Assembly (NCBI RefSeq): GCF_003046545.1 | Contig: NZ_QAAA01000006.1 | Coordinates: 62,001 to 126,000 of the forward strand | Direction of reading: 5' to 3' | Origin: Rhodovulum imhoffii | Lineage (GTDB): Bacteria > Pseudomonadota > Alphaproteobacteria > Rhodobacterales > Rhodobacteraceae | DNA: 64,000 bases | Shown here: positions 18,073 through 26,598 of the stretch, one piece after another | How positions within the stretch are numbered: position 1 is the stretch's first letter | Layout of the letters: each line of letters starts with the position of its first letter | Made by a program: the position numbers and the translations under genes | Notes under the pieces: generated by a model | Databases searched by the model: none | What the model saw: only the letters and a program-made list of their open reading frames with translations | Told to the model about the DNA's origin: nothing

Positions 18073-19617
18073 ATGAGCCAGATCGCCCCACATCCCGCCG
18101 CGGCGCGGCAGGGCTTCAACACCGACAGTGACCTGCATCGCAAGCGGGCCTCACTTCTGGGGCATGACATCCGTACGGCAGTCTCCGACATCGTCGGCGG
18201 CCTGTCCCTGATGGATCTCTCCGACCTCGATGACCCCTCCCGCCTTCAGGGAGAGCGCATACGATCCGCCGCCGCGCAGCTTGTCCGCCTGACCGACGAG
18301 GTTCTCGCCCTTTACACCGGCGAGGCCGTTCAGGCGACGCGCGTCCCTGCTTACCCCTTACGCACGCTCCTGGATTCCGTCGCGATGCGCTGGCGGGCCA
18401 ATGCGCTTGAACGCGGCGTACGCTTCGTGTCCAGAAGGGATGCGGACCTTCCCGCAGAGATCGGCACCGAACAGGGTGCCCTGGAACGCATTCTTTCCAA
18501 CCTTCTGGGAAATGCCATCAAGTACAGCGAAGGTGGCACCGTCTACATGAAAACGACGATGGGAAGTCACGAAACGCTTTGCTTCGAGATTCGCGACAGC
18601 GGGCCGGGGTTTTCCAGTGGCGCGATAGCACGACTTTTCGAATATCGCGGGCGCTGCCCCGAAAACACCAAACCGGGGGACGGGCTGGGGCTGCATATCG
18701 TGCGAGACCTCACCGATCGGATCAATGCCCGGATGCATGTCTCAAACCACCCCGAGGGCGGCGCGCAGGTATCCATCATCTTGCCGCGCACGACATGGGC
18801 TCCGGGGCTGACCGGTCCCGGCGGGGGAAACGGCCTTCCGGACCTTTCGGGGTGGCGGATACTTGTCGCCGAGGATAACGCCACCAATCAACTCATGCTC
18901 CGGCAGATGCTGGAAACACTCGGCGCCCAGTGTGAAATCGCCGCGGACGGCCACGCTGCGCAGGAAGCCCTGCGGCGAGAGAATTTCGACCTTGCCCTGA
19001 TCGACATCGAAATGCCCCGCCGATCAGGCATCGACGTCATCGCCGACCTGCGGGGCAGGGCGGGGCGCAACAGCGACATTCCCGTTCTGGCGGTGACGGC
19101 CTTCGTGCTCAGCGCATCCCGGGAAGAGATCTATACCGCCGGGGCCGACGGCATCCTGCCCAAACCGATTCTCAGCCTCGAGGCCTTTGGCGAAGCGATC
19201 GGACTGGTCCTGAAAAAGCGTGATCCGCAGCAGGATTTGTACCCCAATCTGCCGTCACCCGCTGCGTACTGTGCCCTCAGTCTCGACCGGCTGCTGGCGC
19301 TCTCCCCCGATGGGGGGCACGAATTGCTGCGCCACTTGCAGGACGATTTCTCCGACACTGAAAACGACCTGCGCAAGGGGTTTGCCGCGCGGGATTGTGG
19401 CGCGCTGCGCGCCCGGTCCCATGTTCTGATCTCGCTGGCCGGGGCGATCGGGGCAAAGCGGATGCAGGCCCGCGCCGAGGCCCTGAACCAGGCTGCCCAT
19501 GAAAACGACTGGGAAAACATCTCCGCGATCCTCCCCGGCCTGACAGACGACATCGAGGGTCTGGTGACCCGTCTCTCGAAAGAGACCGCCCGCCGCTTTT
19601 ACGGGCATGCACGATGA
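18073..19617 (+). CDS. Cytosolic hybrid histidine kinase with receiver and Hpt domains
   Basis: 514 residues, no membrane segment and no obvious sensor domain. Order: kinase H-box LLGHDIRTAVSDIVGG with His31; ATPase with N-box NLLGNAIKYSEGG (about 144-154), DSGPGF (175-180) and GDGLGLHIV; receiver about 262-375 with phospho-acceptor Asp311 in ALIDIEMP; C-terminal Hpt about 395-505 with His450 in ARSHVLISLAGAIGA. A full internal phosphorelay is thus possible. The Hpt segment resembles LuxU-type modules. Its stop overlaps the LuxO-like regulator start (ATGA), so that is the likely output. A TTG at 18058 is an alternative start. Confidence 0.88.
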   Translation: MSQIAPHPAAARQGFNTDSDLHRKRASLLGHDIRTAVSDIVGGLSLMDLSDLDDPSRLQGERIRSAAAQLVRLTDEVLALYTGEAVQATRVPAYPLRTLLDSVAMRWRANALERGVRFVSRRDADLPAEIGTEQGALERILSNLLGNAIKYSEGGTVYMKTTMGSHETLCFEIRDSGPGFSSGAIARLFEYRGRCPENTKPGDGLGLHIVRDLTDRINARMHVSNHPEGGAQVSIILPRTTWAPGLTGPGGGNGLPDLSGWRILVAEDNATNQLMLRQMLETLGAQCEIAADGHAAQEALRRENFDLALIDIEMPRRSGIDVIADLRGRAGRNSDIPVLAVTAFVLSASREEIYTAGADGILPKPILSLEAFGEAIGLVLKKRDPQQDLYPNLPSPAAYCALSLDRLLALSPDGGHELLRHLQDDFSDTENDLRKGFAARDCGALRARSHVLISLAGAIGAKRMQARAEALNQAAHENDWENISAILPGLTDDIEGLVTRLSKETARRFYGHAR

Positions 19618-20966
19618 ACGTGCCAGTCCTTCTGGTCGAGGATACGCCTTCGTTACAGGTGGTGTACAAATCCATCCTTCAGAACGCCGGATACACGGTC
19701 GTCTGCGCCGGCAATGCCCGTGAAGGACTGACCGCCTTTCGGGAAAACAACCCCGATGTCGTGTTACTGGACCTGATGCTGCCGGACCGCCCCGGCCAGG
19801 ATCTCATGACCGAGTTTCTCCACCAGCGCCCCACGACACGGGTCATTGTCATCACCGCGAACGGGTCCATCAACCGGGCGGTGGACGCGATGCGGGCCGG
19901 GGCCTACGAATTCCTGCTCAAGCCGTTCACCGAACAACGTCTGTTGCACGCGGTGGAAACCGCCCGCGCCGAGCGCGTGGAGCCCGCTTCCACCCCCCCG
20001 CACCCAGCGGGATTCCTGGGCAGTTCTCCCACGATGAAGAAGGTTTACAGCCGCATCGCATCGGTCGGAAAATCCATGGCAACGGTCTTCATCACCGGCG
20101 AAAGCGGCACCGGCAAGGAAATCTGCGCACAGGCGGTCCATGAAGCCTCCAACCGGGCGCGGGGACCGTTCGTGCCGCTCAACTGCGGGGCCATACCTGC
20201 GGACTTGCTGGAATCGGAGGTTTTCGGCCACCTCAAGGGGTCCTTCACCGGCGCACTTTCCGACAAGCCCGGCGCCGCGGCGGTAGCCGATGGCGGCACC
20301 TTGTTCCTTGACGAAATCTGTGAGATGGACCTGAACCTGCAAACCAAGCTGTTGCGGTTCTTGCAAACGTCGACGATCCAGCCGGTCGGGGCGTCACAAC
20401 CGCGCAAGGTGAATGTGCGAATCATCTGCGCCACCAACCGCGACCCGCTGGCGGAGGTTCGTGCCCGCCGGTTTCGTGAGGACCTTTACTATCGCCTGCA
20501 TGTGGTTCCAATCCACCTGCCCCCCCTGCGGGACCGGGGCGGCGACGTGATCGATATCGCCGAAGGCGCGCTGACACGGATGGCGGCGGAAGAAAACCAG
20601 AGTTTTACCCGGCTGTCCAACGAGGTGAAGACCCTGTTTTGCCAGCTACCCTGGCCGGGTAACGTGCGCCAGCTGCTCAACGTGCTGCGCCACGCAGTGG
20701 TGCTTTTCGATGGCCCGGAGGTGACACTTGACATGCTGCCGGTCGAGCTTTTGCACGAACGCGACACGGTCGTTACCTCCACCGTGACTTCCGGGCTGGC
20801 GACAAGCGGACTTCTGGGGAAATCGCTCGCGGAAATCGAACAGATGGTGATAGAGGAAACCATCGCCCATGCCGGGGGCTCCGTACCGCGTGCCGCGCGT
20901 ATTCTCGATGTTGCGCCTTCCACGATCTACCGCAAGCGCGGCCAGTGGAACCGCCCCGAATCTTAG
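19614..20966 (+). CDS. LuxO-like sigma-54-dependent response regulator
   Basis: 450-residue NtrC-class activator. Receiver (1-120) with Asp53 in VLLDLMLPD; AAA+ domain with Walker A GESGTGKE (162-169), Walker B TLFLDEICEMDLNLQTK and the sigma-54 contact loop, here GSFTGA (209-214) instead of the usual GAFTGA; Fis-type HTH at the end, RAARILDVAPSTIYRK. The central region and the HTH match what I recall of Vibrio LuxO unusually well, better than NtrC or DctD. Vibrio LuxO activates small regulatory RNA genes; no such target is recognisable here. Converges on nadK with a 4 bp overlap. Confidence 0.9.
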   Translation: MNVPVLLVEDTPSLQVVYKSILQNAGYTVVCAGNAREGLTAFRENNPDVVLLDLMLPDRPGQDLMTEFLHQRPTTRVIVITANGSINRAVDAMRAGAYEFLLKPFTEQRLLHAVETARAERVEPASTPPHPAGFLGSSPTMKKVYSRIASVGKSMATVFITGESGTGKEICAQAVHEASNRARGPFVPLNCGAIPADLLESEVFGHLKGSFTGALSDKPGAAAVADGGTLFLDEICEMDLNLQTKLLRFLQTSTIQPVGASQPRKVNVRIICATNRDPLAEVRARRFREDLYYRLHVVPIHLPPLRDRGGDVIDIAEGALTRMAAEENQSFTRLSNEVKTLFCQLPWPGNVRQLLNVLRHAVVLFDGPEVTLDMLPVELLHERDTVVTSTVTSGLATSGLLGKSLAEIEQMVIEETIAHAGGSVPRAARILDVAPSTIYRKRGQWNRPES

Positions 20967-21730
20967 AAGAACTGCTCCCGGATCAGGCGCTCTTCCAGCC
21001 CGTGATCGGGATCGAACAGGATGCGATGCGTGATCGCCGGCTCGGACATGATCTCCACGCTGGTCACGATGCCCACCCCGCGGCTGTCGCCTTCGGCCAT
21101 GACCGGGCGCTTTTCCGGATTGATGGCCTCCAGGCGTACCGTCGAGGTGGTGGGAACCAGCGCCCCGCGCCAGCGCCGGGGCCGGTAGGCCGCCACCGCC
21201 GTCAGCGCCAGCACATCGGCCCCGATCGGCAGGATCGGCCCATGGGCGGAATAGTTGTAGGCGGTGGACCCGGCCGGGGTCGCCACCAACGCCCCATCGC
21301 ACACCAGTTCCTCCAGCCGCACCTTGCCATCGACGCTGATGCGCAGCTTTGCCGCCTGTGGCCCCGCACGCAGCAAGCTCACTTCGTTGATCGCCAGTGC
21401 CTCGGCCGTAGAACCGTCGGGGCGGGTCGCGCGCATGCGCAGGGGGTTGAGATAGACCTCTTCCGCCTCCTCCAGCCGGTCGGTCAGGGCTTCGGACTGG
21501 AACTCATTCATCAGGAACCCCACGGTTCCGCAATTCATGCCGTAGATCGGGCGCCCCAGGCTCTGATGGCCGTGAAGCGTCTCCAGCATGAACCCATCGC
21601 CGCCCAGCGCCACGATCACATCGGCACCGACGGGGGGCACATGACCATAGCGCGCCTCCAACGCGGCAAGGTTTCGTTGCGCGGCCTCCGTCTGGCTGGC
21701 AAGAAATGCAATTTTCCGAAACCGTGCCAT
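20963..21730 (-). CDS. nadK: NAD kinase
   Basis: Phosphorylates NAD+ to NADP+, cytosolic, 255 residues. The NAD kinase signature GGDGFMLETLH (about 47-57) with its catalytic Asp, the NxGTxGFL-type segment MNCGTVGFLMNEF, the conserved NEV in AINEVSLLR, and the substrate loop LVATPAGSTAYNYSAHGPI are all present. The ATG at 21730 follows AAAGGACAGGA; an upstream frame extension of 47 codons lacks similarity. Short length (about 255) is normal for alphaproteobacterial NadK. Confidence 0.94.
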   Translation of the reverse strand: MARFRKIAFLASQTEAAQRNLAALEARYGHVPPVGADVIVALGGDGFMLETLHGHQSLGRPIYGMNCGTVGFLMNEFQSEALTDRLEEAEEVYLNPLRMRATRPDGSTAEALAINEVSLLRAGPQAAKLRISVDGKVRLEELVCDGALVATPAGSTAYNYSAHGPILPIGADVLALTAVAAYRPRRWRGALVPTTSTVRLEAINPEKRPVMAEGDSRGVGIVTSVEIMSEPAITHRILFDPDHGLEERLIREQFF

Positions 21731-21885
21731 TCCTGTCCTTTCGCGCGTTTCTGAAAATGTCATCGCGCGCCCGGATCGGAAACACAAGGGCCGGTTAACA
21801 CAGCCTGCGGGTCGCAAACGCCCTTTTGCCGCCGGGGAAGTTTGGATAAAAACGCCGCACAGTCGGCCCACCAGGAGATGCCAAG

Positions 21886-23181
21886 ATGACAGATACCCCC
21901 CGCGACAGCGACTTCTTCACCGAAGACCTGAGCACCCGCGACCCGGAAATCGCTGCCGCCGTGGCGCAGGAGCTTGGCCGCCAACGTGACGAGATCGAAC
22001 TGATCGCCAGCGAGAACATCGTCTCCGCCGCCGTGATGCAGGCGCAGGGTTCGGTGCTGACCAACAAATACGCCGAAGGATATCCTGGGCGGCGCTATTA
22101 CGGGGGCTGTCACTTCGTGGATATCGCCGAAAACCTGGCCACCGCCCGCGCCTGCAAACTGTTCGACTGCGGCTTTGCCAACGTACAGCCCAACTCCGGC
22201 AGCCAGGCCAATCAGGGGGTCTTCACCGCACTGCTGAAGCCGGGCGACACGATCCTGGGCATGTCGCTGGACGCGGGCGGTCACCTCACCCACGGGGCGG
22301 CACCGAACCAGTCTGGCAAGTGGTTCAATGCGGTGCAATACGGCGTGCGTGAAAGCGACCTGCTGCCCGATTACGATCAGATCGAGGCCCTGGCCAAGGA
22401 ACACCAGCCGAAGATGATCATCGCCGGCGGCTCCGCCATTCCGCGCGTTCTGGATTTCAAACGCTTCCGCGAGATCGCCGACATGGTCGGGGCCTGGCTG
22501 ATGGTGGATATGGCACATTTTGCCGGGCTGGTCGCGGCGGGGCTGTACCCTTCCCCCTTCCCGCACGCCCATGTCGCCACCACCACCACCCACAAAACCC
22601 TGCGCGGCCCGCGCGGCGGCATGATCCTGACCAATGACGAGACTCTGGCCAAGAAGTTCAACTCTGCCATCTTCCCCGGCATTCAGGGGGGGCCGCTGAT
22701 GCATGTGATCGCGGGCAAGGCGGTTGCCTTCGGTGAAGCCTTGCGCCCCGAGTTCAAGACCTACCAGAAACAGGTCATCGCGAACGCGCAGGCGCTGTCT
22801 GCCGCACTGATCGCGGGTGGGCTGGACATCGTCACCGGCGGCACCGACAGCCATGTCCTGCTGGTAGACCTGCGGCCCAAAGGCGTAAAAGGAAACGCGA
22901 CCGAAAGGGCGCTTGGCCGGGCGCATATCACCTGCAACAAGAACGGCATCCCCTTCGACACCGAGAAGCCGACGATCACCAGCGGTATTCGGCTTGGCTC
23001 TCCCGCCGGGACGACGCGCGGCTTCGGTGAGGCCGAGTTCACCCGGATCGGGACATGGATCACCGAGGTCGTCGACGGGCTGGCCGGCAGCGGCGAAGAG
23101 GGAAATGCCGCCGCCGAAGCCAAGGTCAAGGCCGAGGTAGAGGCGCTTTGCGCGCGCTTTCCTATCTATCCGAACCTGTAA
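21886..23181 (+). CDS. glyA: Serine hydroxymethyltransferase
   Basis: PLP enzyme converting serine and tetrahydrofolate to glycine and methylene-tetrahydrofolate, 431 residues, standard length. Signatures: [19 protein letters not shown] near the N terminus, [14 protein letters not shown], and the PLP lysine motif [16 protein letters not shown]-like segment (here [15 protein letters not shown], about 225-239). RBS CAGGAGATGCCAAG lies before the ATG. The 155 bp gap to nadK has no riboswitch that I can recognise. The alpha/beta hydrolase gene follows after a stable hairpin. Confidence 0.96.
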   Translation: MTDTPRDSDFFTEDLSTRDPEIAAAVAQELGRQRDEIELIASENIVSAAVMQAQGSVLTNKYAEGYPGRRYYGGCHFVDIAENLATARACKLFDCGFANVQPNSGSQANQGVFTALLKPGDTILGMSLDAGGHLTHGAAPNQSGKWFNAVQYGVRESDLLPDYDQIEALAKEHQPKMIIAGGSAIPRVLDFKRFREIADMVGAWLMVDMAHFAGLVAAGLYPSPFPHAHVATTTTHKTLRGPRGGMILTNDETLAKKFNSAIFPGIQGGPLMHVIAGKAVAFGEALRPEFKTYQKQVIANAQALSAALIAGGLDIVTGGTDSHVLLVDLRPKGVKGNATERALGRAHITCNKNGIPFDTEKPTITSGIRLGSPAGTTRGFGEAEFTRIGTWITEVVDGLAGSGEEGNAAAEAKVKAEVEALCARFPIYPNL

Positions 23182-23187
23182 CGAAAG

Positions 23188-23205
23188 GGGGCCCTTCGGG
23201 GCCCC
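23188..23205 (+). other. C(UUCG)G-capped hairpin between glyA and the hydrolase gene
   Basis: GGGGCCC (23188-23194), TTCG loop, GGGCCCC (23199-23205). The stem of seven G-C pairs closed by a cUUCGg tetraloop should be extremely stable. It lacks a T tract and ends 6 bp before the ATG of the next gene, so it may limit read-through translation as well as transcription. Confidence 0.6.
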
Positions 23206-23211
23206 GAACAC

Positions 23212-23970
23212 ATGCTCAACACGGTCTCTCTTGGCTCTGGCGGCACACCGCTTCTGATCGCACACGGTCTTTTCGGCTCGGCGCGCAACTGGGGCGTCAT
23301 CGCCAGGAGGCTGTCGGATACGCGCCGGGTGCTTGCCGTGGATATGCGCAACCACGGGGAAAGCTTTCGCGCGCCCGCCCATCGTTACCCGGACCTGGCC
23401 GCCGACCTGGCCGAGGTCATCGAAAAACAGGGCGGCCAGATCGATGTTCTGGGGCATTCGATGGGGGGCAAGGCGGCAATGATGCTCGCGCTCTCCCGGC
23501 CCGGGCTGGTGAGGCGGCTGGTGGTGGCCGATATCGCCCCGGTCGCCTATGGGCACAGCCAGTCGCACCTGATCCGGGCGATGCGCGGGCTGGACATCGC
23601 CCCCATGACCCGGCGCAGCGAAGCGGATGGCGCGCTGGCGCAGGAGGTGGAAACCCCTTCCGTACGGGCCTTCCTGTTGCAATCTCTGGACCTGAAGGTC
23701 CGCCCACCCCGCTGGCGGCTGAACCTTGATGTGCTGGAAGCCGAAATGGCGCACATCACCGGATGGCCAGAGGGCGTTGCGGGGGCCTTCACCGGCCCCG
23801 CGCTGTTCTTGTCGGGCGATCTGTCAGACTATGTTGAGCCCCGGCACCGCCCCCGGATCAAGGCCTTGTTCCCGGCGGCCCGGTTCGCAAGGATTCCCGG
23901 CGCGGGCCACTGGCTGCACGCCGAAAAACCGCGCGAGTTCGAAGCTGCCGTGCGCGCGTTCCTCGATTAA
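23212..23970 (+). CDS. Alpha/beta-fold hydrolase (YbfF-like esterase)
   Basis: 252 residues, cytosolic. The oxyanion HG appears in LLIAHGLFGSARNWG (about 14-28), the nucleophile serine in VLGHSMGGKAAM (Ser about 84), a catalytic Asp probably in the SGDLSDYV region and the histidine in GAGHWLHAEKP (about 231-241). The layout matches YbfF-type thioesterase/esterases that act on short acyl esters; the physiological substrate is unknown. No good Shine-Dalgarno is visible: the space before the ATG is occupied by the hairpin at 23188-23205, so translation may depend on coupling or be weak. Ends overlap the convergent cytochrome gene by 4 bp. Confidence 0.85.
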   Translation: MLNTVSLGSGGTPLLIAHGLFGSARNWGVIARRLSDTRRVLAVDMRNHGESFRAPAHRYPDLAADLAEVIEKQGGQIDVLGHSMGGKAAMMLALSRPGLVRRLVVADIAPVAYGHSQSHLIRAMRGLDIAPMTRRSEADGALAQEVETPSVRAFLLQSLDLKVRPPRWRLNLDVLEAEMAHITGWPEGVAGAFTGPALFLSGDLSDYVEPRHRPRIKALFPAARFARIPGAGHWLHAEKPREFEAAVRAFLD

Positions 23971-24455
23971 TCCTGCGGCACCCTCATCCGGGTCATCGTG
24001 CCATCCTTGCGCAGAAAATGCCCGGCAAGCGCCGCCGCCACATGCAAAATGACAAGCAGCAAGAGCAGCGTCGTCAAAAGTCCGTGGATTGCGCCCGCCG
24101 TCGCAGAGGTTTGCGACCATGCCACCATCCCCGATACGGGCAACAGGATCAAAAGCGCGTAAAACGCCCCGAAAAGCCCCTTTGACACCTTGACCTGTGC
24201 CGCCGAGTGGGAGGAAACCGGCGCCGGCACCCCGCGCTGCACCCGCAGGATAAGACGCCAGAAACTCAGGACAAGCACCAGGATTCCCAACGCGATATGG
24301 CCGCCCGCCAAAGGCGTCATCGCCGTTGCGCCACGTTCCAGCCCATCGCGGAAGGCTGCCGAAACCCACCCGTTGAACAGAAACTGAAGCGCAACAAGGG
24401 CCACGATGACCCAGTGCAGGCGGATTTGTATCCGTGAGTACCCCGAAACCGACAT
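23967..24455 (-). CDS. Cytochrome b561 family protein
   Basis: Di-haem b-type membrane protein of 162 residues with four predicted helices. Histidines in the right places for haem ligation are in IRLHWVIVALVALQF (helix 1), GGHIALGILVLVLSFWRL (helix 2) and HGLLTTLLLLLVILHVAAALAGHF (helix 4), with LLPVSGMVAW forming helix 3. Members shuttle electrons from quinol or superoxide in the inner membrane. It lies downstream of a small membrane protein gene and of a TTG-N8-CAA motif, so an oxygen-regulated unit is possible. Confidence 0.88.
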   Translation of the reverse strand: MSVSGYSRIQIRLHWVIVALVALQFLFNGWVSAAFRDGLERGATAMTPLAGGHIALGILVLVLSFWRLILRVQRGVPAPVSSHSAAQVKVSKGLFGAFYALLILLPVSGMVAWSQTSATAGAIHGLLTTLLLLLVILHVAAALAGHFLRKDGTMTRMRVPQD

Positions 24456-24507
24456 GATCCAGTTCTCCGTTTGTCAGGATGTCATCTGATCGGCGCAGAC
24501 GCGCCGG

Positions 24508-24684
24508 TCAGTACAGTGTGCGGGCCACCGCCCAGGACAGCGGCAAGGACAAGATCAACCCGACGGCCGCCGCCACGATGGGGCCCGGCGTGCCGAACCC
24601 TGCCATAAGAAAACCCAGGATCCCCACCCCCATGAGAGTGGGGAGTATCAGGGAAAACAAAAGCGTCGCCAACCGTGCCACCAC
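24508..24684 (-). CDS. Small two-helix membrane protein
   Basis: About 58 residues, MVARLATLLFSLILPTLMGV onwards, with two hydrophobic helices separated by a short GFGTPGP turn. No function recognised. Similar tiny Rhodobacteraceae proteins are, to my recollection, often mislabelled as CTP synthetase in databases; nothing here supports that enzyme. Two adjacent GTG codons (24684 and 24681) are the candidate starts, preceded by GAGGGGATC. It lies 52 bp upstream of the cytochrome b561 gene on the same strand and about 55 bp downstream of the FNR-like motif at 24740. Confidence 0.65.
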   Translation of the reverse strand: MVARLATLLFSLILPTLMGVGILGFLMAGFGTPGPIVAAAVGLILSLPLSWAVARTLY

Positions 24685-24739
24685 AGATCCCCTCGTCACA
24701 AAACAAATGTTGGAAAAGCGCCTTTTATGGTGGATGTCC

Positions 24740-24753
24740 TTGACATGGCGCAA
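24740..24753 (-). promoter_or_regulatory. Possible FNR/FnrL-type half-conserved site
   Basis: TTGACATGGCGCAA fits TTG-N8-CAA. The left arm TTGAC is good and the right arm CGCAA deviates from ATCAA/GTCAA. It lies about 55 bp before the GTG start of the small membrane protein, a sensible activator position. Weak on its own; raised by the two better sites of the same type in this window. Confidence 0.35.
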
Positions 24754-24754
24754 G

Positions 24755-25189
24755 TCAAAACGACCAGACGCGTGCCTTGCTGTCCAAAAGTGTCCTTGCC
24801 ATCGCCGGGGGCGCAGCCGGGTTCACCCCATCGATCAAGGCCTCCGGCGACAGGCCCTTGCCGGGAAGGTAGAGGGCGCAAACCTCAACCCGCACGCCGC
24901 CGTCCAACGCGGATTTCAACAGGCCTTGCGGGCTTGCCCCCTGTGGCGGTTGACCTGCGGTTGCCGTTCCGGGGGCCTCACGCAGGGCTATATCCGCTGC
25001 CGGACCGCACAACAGGATACGGGTCGCCACCCCGCGCTGCACAGCCTGAAGTGTCAACACCATGCTCATCGCCTGCACTTGCGGTTCCGGAGAGGTCACG
25101 ACTGTCACCAGGCGTTCGGCGTCGCGTGCATTTGCGGGTGTCGCAGCCAGGAGCGCGACAAGAACAACGGCCTTAAGGGCATTTTGCAT
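24755..25189 (-). CDS. Exported DsrE-like protein
   Basis: 144 residues with a clear signal peptide MQNALKAVVLVALLAATPANA, so periplasmic. The mature part has the alternating beta-alpha layout of DsrE/DsrF proteins: LVTVVTSPEPQVQAMSMVLTLQAV, then RILLCGPAADIAL, and the strand VEVCALYLPG, where the Cys matches the position of the sulfur-carrying cysteine in DsrE/TusD relatives. A role in sulfur or persulfide handling is an inference. The ATG at 25189 follows GAGGAGGAC; the upstream frame extension is discarded. An AT-rich inverted repeat lies just before it. Confidence 0.75.
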   Translation of the reverse strand: MQNALKAVVLVALLAATPANARDAERLVTVVTSPEPQVQAMSMVLTLQAVQRGVATRILLCGPAADIALREAPGTATAGQPPQGASPQGLLKSALDGGVRVEVCALYLPGKGLSPEALIDGVNPAAPPAMARTLLDSKARVWSF

Positions 25190-25221
25190 GAAGTCCTCCT
25201 CGGTGATACCGGGAAAGATAA

Positions 25222-25247
25222 ACATATATCTGAAAATAAGAATATGT
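25222..25247 (-). promoter_or_regulatory. AT-rich inverted repeat upstream of the DsrE-like gene
   Basis: ACATAT (25222-25227) and ATATGT (25242-25247) flank a 14 bp AT-rich centre, 33 bp upstream of the start codon. Its look (ATAT-TC type half sites in a GC-rich genome) recalls operators of ArsR-type persulfide sensors such as BigR/SqrR. That would suit a DsrE-like product. Regulator identity is a guess. Confidence 0.4.
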
Positions 25248-25296
25248 CGGGATGTCGCAGCCACCCAGTACATCCGCCTCCCGACCGGTTCTCTCC

Positions 25297-26598
25297 TCAG
25301 GCGCTGGTGCAGATTGGCTTTGCATTGTGCAGATGCCGCTCCGCCAAAGTCCTGGCTCGCCTTACGGTTGCCAGAGGGCGAACCGGATCGGGATGGATCG
25401 TACGCAAATCGGGGAAAAGTTCCTGAATTTCCCGCCGCGCTTCCCGCCCAACGGACTCTAGCGCAGTTTCCCCAAGGTAAAGAGATTCAGTTTCCGCCCC
25501 GTTCGCAAAAATAATCTCATGCTGATCGAACAGCAGGTGGAAATAGGAAACCTCTGCGCCATCATCGACGACCTCAACACCCTCAAGCGGCAAGAGCGCC
25601 TTCGCGGGGACGAGAACCTCTGTCGCCGTGAACATGCGCTCGGCGATGCGGGAACGCACAAGCACGCGATGCTGGGGTGAGACGGTCAAATCCTGTCCAG
25701 GCATCCCCGCCCCCAGCGCCCCGGCCCGGATTCGGATGGCTCGAAGGTGCGGGTTGGCGGACAGCCGCCCCGCTGACAGCCGCGTCGCCCCCGACCAGCG
25801 CAGCGGCTGATAACCCCGATCTTTCGTCAGGACCATGTCGCCCGGCGAAAGATCCTCCACCGCGACCGGGCCGGATCGGGTCTGGATCATCGTGCCTTCC
25901 GTAAAGCAGACAATCTTGACGGCGCCGGACCCCACCATCAGGGCGGAGTCGAACTTACGGTCGACAATGTCCGCAACGACGATTTTCAGCGTATAGGTTT
26001 GCCCCTCAACCACGTTGAAACTGGCCACACCGGAACGGAAGGCATTGAAATCTGTACCGTATGTGTTCGTATCGCCGGTTTCGCCATTGTCGAAAAACGA
26101 CCCGCCGCTTTCCATATCGTTCACGGCATAGTAACCATTCACCGTATCGGTGATGGGGACCAGTGCCCCATTGACAAAAACGCCGGCGACGTCGTTGAAC
26201 CTTGACCCGAAGTAATCCGGATATTCGTCGCTGAGGAAGGTCAGGGAAAGATCGATCGTTCCCGTCTTGTCCGCCGTAAAGGTTATCACGATGCCGGAAG
26301 CGTCCCGTGTCGTCGAGCCAACCTCATTGGAGAGGTCGCTATCGCCACCGGATCCGATGAAGCTGTCGAGTTCATCATTGGTCGTATCGTCGTCGTTGAA
26401 CGATTCGGCCAGGCCTGTGGAAAAGATCAGCCCCGTGTCGGTAGGCGTCACGGTGGGGGACTGCGCGTCACCGTCGGTGTAGATGCGTGACTGGCTCGTG
26501 GACCCGATCAATGAGGCCGAGACAAGCGTGATCCCCTTACCCAGCAACGCATTGGCATAGTCGGTTGCCGACCCTGACGTATAGGTTAAATCTGCCAT
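25297..26598 (-). CDS. Choice-of-anchor L / Hint domain protein
   Basis: 433 residues. The N-terminal part (about 10-225) is a choice-of-anchor L type beta domain: YANALLGKGITLVSASLIGS, GLIFSTGLAES and FLSDEYPDYFGSRFNDVAGVFVNG are typical. Residue 231 on is a Hint (hedgehog/intein) module: catalytic Cys231 in VCFTEGTMIQT, VEDLSPGDMVLTKDRG, and TVSPQHRVLV with His310. No N-terminal signal is seen; relatives in Rhodobacteraceae are thought to be exported by type I systems. The Hint part could cut at its N terminus and release or attach the anchor domain. GC content is lower than that of the neighbours. Confidence 0.88.
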   Translation of the reverse strand: MADLTYTSGSATDYANALLGKGITLVSASLIGSTSQSRIYTDGDAQSPTVTPTDTGLIFSTGLAESFNDDDTTNDELDSFIGSGGDSDLSNEVGSTTRDASGIVITFTADKTGTIDLSLTFLSDEYPDYFGSRFNDVAGVFVNGALVPITDTVNGYYAVNDMESGGSFFDNGETGDTNTYGTDFNAFRSGVASFNVVEGQTYTLKIVVADIVDRKFDSALMVGSGAVKIVCFTEGTMIQTRSGPVAVEDLSPGDMVLTKDRGYQPLRWSGATRLSAGRLSANPHLRAIRIRAGALGAGMPGQDLTVSPQHRVLVRSRIAERMFTATEVLVPAKALLPLEGVEVVDDGAEVSYFHLLFDQHEIIFANGAETESLYLGETALESVGREARREIQELFPDLRTIHPDPVRPLATVRRARTLAERHLHNAKPICTSA

